Shown here: piece by piece, positions 5,946 through 8,161 of the stretch | Numbering within the stretch: the first letter of the stretch is position 1 | Layout: each line of letters starts with the position of its first letter | Source of the DNA: Kiritimatiellia bacterium | GTDB taxonomy: Bacteria > Verrucomicrobiota > Kiritimatiellia > JAAZAB01 | Assembly (NCBI GenBank): GCA_018400335.1 | Contig: JAGYMT010000055.1 | Span: forward strand, 1 to 8,161 | Length of the DNA stretch: 8,161 nt | Direction of reading: 5' to 3' | Notes under the pieces: model-generated | Seen by the model: only the letters and a program-made list of their open reading frames with translations | What the model was told of the DNA's origin: nothing | Database searches by the model: none | Program-made: the position numbers and the translations under genes

Positions 5946-7709
5946 TCAAGATTCCTGATCCGCTTTCCCGCGAAGGCGGCTTCCGCCAAGGCGGCAATGA
6001 AACGATTCGGACGGACTGTTCGGATTGTCCCATACCCAGACGTAATCCGCGGCCCGCGCCGCTCGCCCGGAAACGCAGGGATCGAAGGCAAACCGCCAGA
6101 TGCACCAGGCGCCCGGGCGGCTGAGCCTGTCTTCCGGCAGACCCGCGCCCGCCGCCGCGCGAAGCCGTCCTGCTGTTCCCGGCAGCTTTCCACCGTCCAT
6201 GTATTCGACCCCGTTCATCTCGCCGCGGGGCCTGAACTTGCCGTGGCAGAGTCGTCGGAACACCCATTGTCCCATGATTCGCGCGCGCGCGGCTTCCGGC
6301 AGCGCATCCCCGCCCGATGAGAGCGTCCGCAAAAACTTGAGCAGCAGGTCAAATTTCTCCGTCTTCCCGATCCCAAACGCAGGAAGGGCTTCTTCTTTCC
6401 ACCAAAGCACGAACCGGGGCCAGAATCCCCCGCGCCGGACCAGCAGCCCGCGCGCGCACACCACCACAGGCCCGAGGTGCCGGTCATTGTAGAACATGTC
6501 AACCAGCCTCGACAGCCGCCGCGCATCCCTGATTTCGCTTTTACTCATCGTCGAGGTCAGGATCACGGCGTACGGCGGTTCAGCTCCGTGAACAATGGCT
6601 TCCGATCCGCGCAGGGCCGTGCCCCTGAGCGCCTTAAGGACTTCCAGCTGCAGCTCGCGCGGCGCAAAGCCCGTCAGCACATCGGTGTTTTGATACAGGC
6701 CCTCCAACGTCGCGCCTGGAAGGCCGGCAATGAGATCGAGGTGAATCCGCGCTTTCGACGCCCGGCAGAGTTTTCGCACCGCAGCGAGGGAGCGCGACGA
6801 AAGCGGCTTGCGTCCGGCATTCCGCACGACTTCCGCGGACAGATCCTGCAAACCTATTTCCGCGTGAACCCGGTCGCTGTCGAGCGCGGCAAGCAATTCC
6901 CTGGATGACAACAGTGACGGCTCCAGCTCCACGTGAACCCGCATTTCAGGGTGACTGCATCGGATGTAGTTGAGGATCGCCGCGGCGCGTTCCGGACGTG
7001 CGTTGAAAGTCCGATCAACAAACCGAATCTCCCCGACGCTATGCCGGGCAATAGCATCTATATCGTCGAAGACGCGCCCAAGCGGGAATTCCCTGAGCCT
7101 GTCCCCGCCGCTCAGGCAGAATCCGCAATTGAAGGGACAGCCCCGCGAAGCTTCGAGGAGCACGAACTTCCGTTCGAAATTGCACAGCCCGGCGGCGAAA
7201 GGCGAGGGGAGCCGGTCCATCGGCTCAATCGGCGGCGCAGGCGGATTCAGCACCGCCTTCCCCCCGCGTTTCCACGTGAGCCCCTCGATGTCTTCAACTC
7301 TCTCCGAGGGATCACCGCCGATGAACCTCAGGAATCGAGTGAACGCAAGCTCGCCTTCGCCCCTGATCACGTAATCCGGTCCGCCGGGCCGACCGATGAA
7401 TTCCTGGCCGCCATCAGCCATCTCGGGGCCGCCGAAAAGAATCGTCACGCCCGGCAGCATGGTCCTTGCCATCCGCGCCGCTTCCAGGATAATTGAAATG
7501 TTGAATATGTAGCAGGAGAACCCTATCACGTCAGGCCGCTCCCCTGCCAGTTCGCGCGCTAATTCCGCCGCATCCTGGCGGATGTGGAATTCCCTCTTCA
7601 CCGGAACAGGAAACGAAGGTGCCCACGCCCGGCATGCCGCTTGAAGGCACGGAACGGCAAGGGATGTGTGGTTATATGAACAGTTGACCGCAACGAGCAC
7701 GGTTTTCAT
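5946..7709 (-). CDS. B12-binding-domain radical SAM protein (DUF4080-like)
   Basis: A 587-residue protein. Residues 1-135 form a Rossmann-like cobalamin-binding-type domain (MKTVLVAVNCSYNHTSLAVP, VIGFSCYIFNIS, ILFGGPE, YVIRGEGE) but without the DxHxxG cobalt-ligand motif. Residues 180-400 are a radical SAM core: SRGCPFNCGFCLS carries Cys191, Cys195 and Cys198 for the 4Fe-4S cluster that cleaves S-adenosylmethionine, followed by EIRFVDRTFNARPERA (227-242), AEIGLQDLS (283-291) and HLDLIAGLPGATLE (323-336). Residues from about 400 on match, from memory, the DUF4080 region of uncharacterised B12-binding radical SAM proteins. Substrate unknown. I chose the ATG whose product begins MKTVLVAVN, as family members do; a TTG at 7745 would add 12 residues. 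No clear Shine-Dalgarno sequence precedes either start. The last 25 or so residues are low-complexity and overlap small GC palindromes, so the natural end may be altered. It converges on the operon and appears to be transcribed alone. Confidence 0.94.
   Translation of the reverse strand: MKTVLVAVNCSYNHTSLAVPCLQAACRAWAPSFPVPVKREFHIRQDAAELARELAGERPDVIGFSCYIFNISIILEAARMARTMLPGVTILFGGPEMADGGQEFIGRPGGPDYVIRGEGELAFTRFLRFIGGDPSERVEDIEGLTWKRGGKAVLNPPAPPIEPMDRLPSPFAAGLCNFERKFVLLEASRGCPFNCGFCLSGGDRLREFPLGRVFDDIDAIARHSVGEIRFVDRTFNARPERAAAILNYIRCSHPEMRVHVELEPSLLSSRELLAALDSDRVHAEIGLQDLSAEVVRNAGRKPLSSRSLAAVRKLCRASKARIHLDLIAGLPGATLEGLYQNTDVLTGFAPRELQLEVLKALRGTALRGSEAIVHGAEPPYAVILTSTMSKSEIRDARRLSRLVDMFYNDRHLGPVVVCARGLLVRRGGFWPRFVLWWKEEALPAFGIGKTEKFDLLLKFLRTLSSGGDALPEAARARIMGQWVFRRLCHGKFRPRGEMNGVEYMDGGKLPGTAGRLRAAAGAGLPEDRLSRPGAWCIWRFAFDPCVSGRAARAADYVWVWDNPNSPSESFHCRLGGSRLRGKADQES
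5971..5995. repeat. Small GGCGG/CCGCC alternating palindrome in the 3' end of the radical SAM gene
   Basis: GGCGG (5975-5979), CCGCC (5983-5987) and GGCGG (5990-5994) alternate, so the middle copy can pair with either neighbour (loops of 3 and 2 bases). They fall within the last codons of the minus-strand gene and could fold near its mRNA 3' end. Function unknown. Confidence 0.4.
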
Positions 7710-7716
7710 GGAATAG

Positions 7717-7745
7717 AGAATAATCGCCAGGCCCCGATCTTTCAA
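7717..7745 (-). promoter_or_regulatory. Possible sigma70-type promoter for the radical SAM gene
   Basis: On the minus strand, TTGAAA (7745-7740) is followed after exactly 17 bases by TATTCT (7722-7717), giving 5 of 6 and 4 of 6 matches to the -35 and -10 consensus. Transcription would begin almost at the ATG at 7709, implying a leaderless or nearly leaderless message, which fits the missing Shine-Dalgarno sequence. Such matches also arise by chance. Confidence 0.25.
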
Positions 7746-7768
7746 GACCCGGAATCAGTAGCATCCAA

Positions 7769-7913
7769 TGGAAGATTGGAAGAATGGAATGATGGAATAT
7801 TGGAAGAATGGAACAACGAGGCAGGGAAAGAAGTCCCATTCTCAAACTTACACTACTATTCCACCATTCCACCATTCCAGTATTCCACTATTCCACCATT
7901 CCAGCATTCCAGC
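7769..7913. repeat. 8-bp-period tandem repeats in inverted arrangement
   Basis: Six adjoining units of TGGAANNN (7769-7816: endings GAT, GAA, TGA, TAT, GAA, CAA) face seven adjoining units of ATTCCANN (7858-7913: endings CC, CC, GT, CT, CC, GC, GC), separated by 41 bases. The right units are reverse complements of the left type, so the region can form a long imperfect hairpin or cruciform in many registers. A degenerate eighth unit follows at 7914. The period is not a multiple of three, which argues against coding. From memory, similar TTCCA-rich intergenic repeats are common in planctomycete-, Omnitrophota- and Desulfobacterota-type genomes. Confidence 0.85.
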
Positions 7914-7919
7914 ATTCCC

Positions 7920-7941
7920 GTCCCTGTTGGACGATAGGGAC
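7920..7941. repeat. Short hairpin at the right edge of the array
   Basis: GTCCCT (7920-7925) pairs with AGGGAC (7936-7941) around a 10-base loop. It begins where the last ATTCC unit degenerates and overlaps the second 11-bp direct repeat, so it may mark the element's boundary. Confidence 0.35.
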
Positions 7942-8012
7942 CCGGAATCGTGCTTGCTTCCTTGGCCTTGTGCCGTCATAATCACAACATATTGAACCCG
8001 GAAAGAGAAGTC

Positions 8013-8131
8013 AGTGCCTCATTGCGCGAGAAGCTCAATAAATGAAGTTGTCTCATGCTATGAAAAGAGGGCGTTTTTTCCTGTCCGCCCGTAGGCACGT
8101 GTCTTTGTGCATATTAGTGCCTTATTCGCGA
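8013..8131. repeat. Imperfect direct repeat AGTGCCTCATTGCGCGA
   Basis: The 17-base sequence at 8013-8029 recurs at 8116-8131 as AGTGCCTTATTCGCGA, with one substitution and one missing base. The copies are 103 bases apart in AT-richer non-coding DNA near the window edge. They could be paired regulator sites for a gene to the right or remains of a duplicated segment. Confidence 0.45.
8062..8090 (-). terminator. Weak minus-strand terminator-like hairpin
   Basis: Read on the minus strand, GGGCG (8090-8086) pairs with CGCCC (8073-8069) around a 12-base loop, followed by TCTTTTC. This would suit the end of a leftward gene lying beyond the right edge, but the stem is only 5 bp and that gene is not visible. 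Confidence 0.2.
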
Positions 8132-8161
8132 AATGTTTGACTAAATTTATCAAGCCAAAGG

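Larger units (their letters stand above)
7746..7949. repeat. 11-bp direct repeats (GACCCGGAATC) flanking the repeat array
   Basis: GACCCGGAATC occurs at 7746-7756 and again at 7939-7949, one copy on each side of the inverted 8-bp array. A chance 11-bp match within a 450-bp stretch is uncommon but not rare. It could be a target-site duplication left by insertion of the array, or part of the element itself. Confidence 0.5.
7710..8161. other. Non-coding interval with repeats, no gene seen
   Basis: These 452 bases hold no convincing gene. The one open frame across 7768-7995 reads the 8-bp repeats and has a repetitive WKNGMMEYWKNG and PPFHHSSIP composition. From left to right the interval contains the possible promoter, one copy of an 11-bp direct repeat, the inverted 8-bp array, a small hairpin overlapping the second 11-bp copy, and an AT-richer tail with a 17-bp imperfect direct repeat and a weak minus-strand hairpin. 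No tRNA-like fold was recognised. Confidence 0.7.

Noticed and set aside
5787..6320. 177-codon plus-strand open frame in the convergent gap
   Set aside because: It crosses the nested repeat and then runs antisense to the radical SAM gene; no motif or ribosome-binding site supports it.
7768..7995. 75-codon open frame over the 8-bp repeats
   Set aside because: Its protein merely mirrors the repeat (WKNGMMEYWKNG, PPFHHSSIP), and the 8-bp period shifts the frame at each unit, so selection for coding is unlikely.
5939..8002. 11-bp perfect inverted repeat TCCGGGTTCAA / TTGAACCCGGA around the radical SAM gene
   Set aside because: In 8 kb several 11-bp matches are expected by chance, and the match does not extend on either side.
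8137..8142. TTGACT resembling a -35 box near the right edge
   Set aside because: The matching -10 position falls at or beyond the window end, so it cannot be judged.

Overview
The window (8,161 bp, GC-rich in coding parts) holds five tightly packed plus-strand genes that look like one operon, one minus-strand gene converging on them, and two intergenic intervals rich in repeats. I see no rRNA, tRNA, CRISPR array, transposase or phage gene. Protein style, high GC and the short 'TTGGA/TTCCA' intergenic repeats suggest an uncultured Gram-negative bacterium, perhaps of the PVC, Omnitrophota or Desulfobacterota kind. That placement is inference and could be wrong.

Positions 2-5688 (+): the 3' part of an ABC-transporter ATPase, an ABC-2 type permease with a large extracytoplasmic loop, a membrane-anchored helical-repeat (TPR-like) protein, an ApbE-type FAD:protein FMN transferase lipoprotein, and a calcineurin-like metallophosphoesterase joined through one membrane segment to a jelly-roll-like C-terminal domain. 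Every junction overlaps: three are ATGA and the last is TAATG. The products are therefore probably translationally coupled and act together at the cell envelope. A plausible reading is an envelope transport or maturation system: the ATPase and permease move or act on a substrate, the TPR-like protein and ApbE work on the outer face of the membrane, and the phosphoesterase fusion links a cytoplasmic catalytic domain to an outside binding domain. No flavin-acceptor protein lies in the window, so the ApbE target is unknown.

Positions 5689-5945: the convergent gap, with a strong GC hairpin (5725-5747), a weaker imperfect hairpin (5757-5782) and a nested 96-bp inverted-repeat element (5823-5918).

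Positions 5946-7709 (-): a B12-binding-type radical SAM protein, resembling the DUF4080-containing family as I recall it. It has a clear CxxxCxxC cluster motif, but its N-terminal domain lacks the DxHxxG cobalamin-ligand motif.

Positions 7710-8161: no gene. The interval holds an 8-bp-period inverted tandem array (six TGGAANNN units facing seven ATTCCANN units), an 11-bp direct repeat on either side of the array, and an AT-richer end with a 17-bp imperfect direct repeat.

The items most worth a second look are the overlapping ABC-TPR-ApbE-phosphoesterase operon, the phosphoesterase fusion, and the two different inverted-repeat elements on either side of the radical SAM gene.
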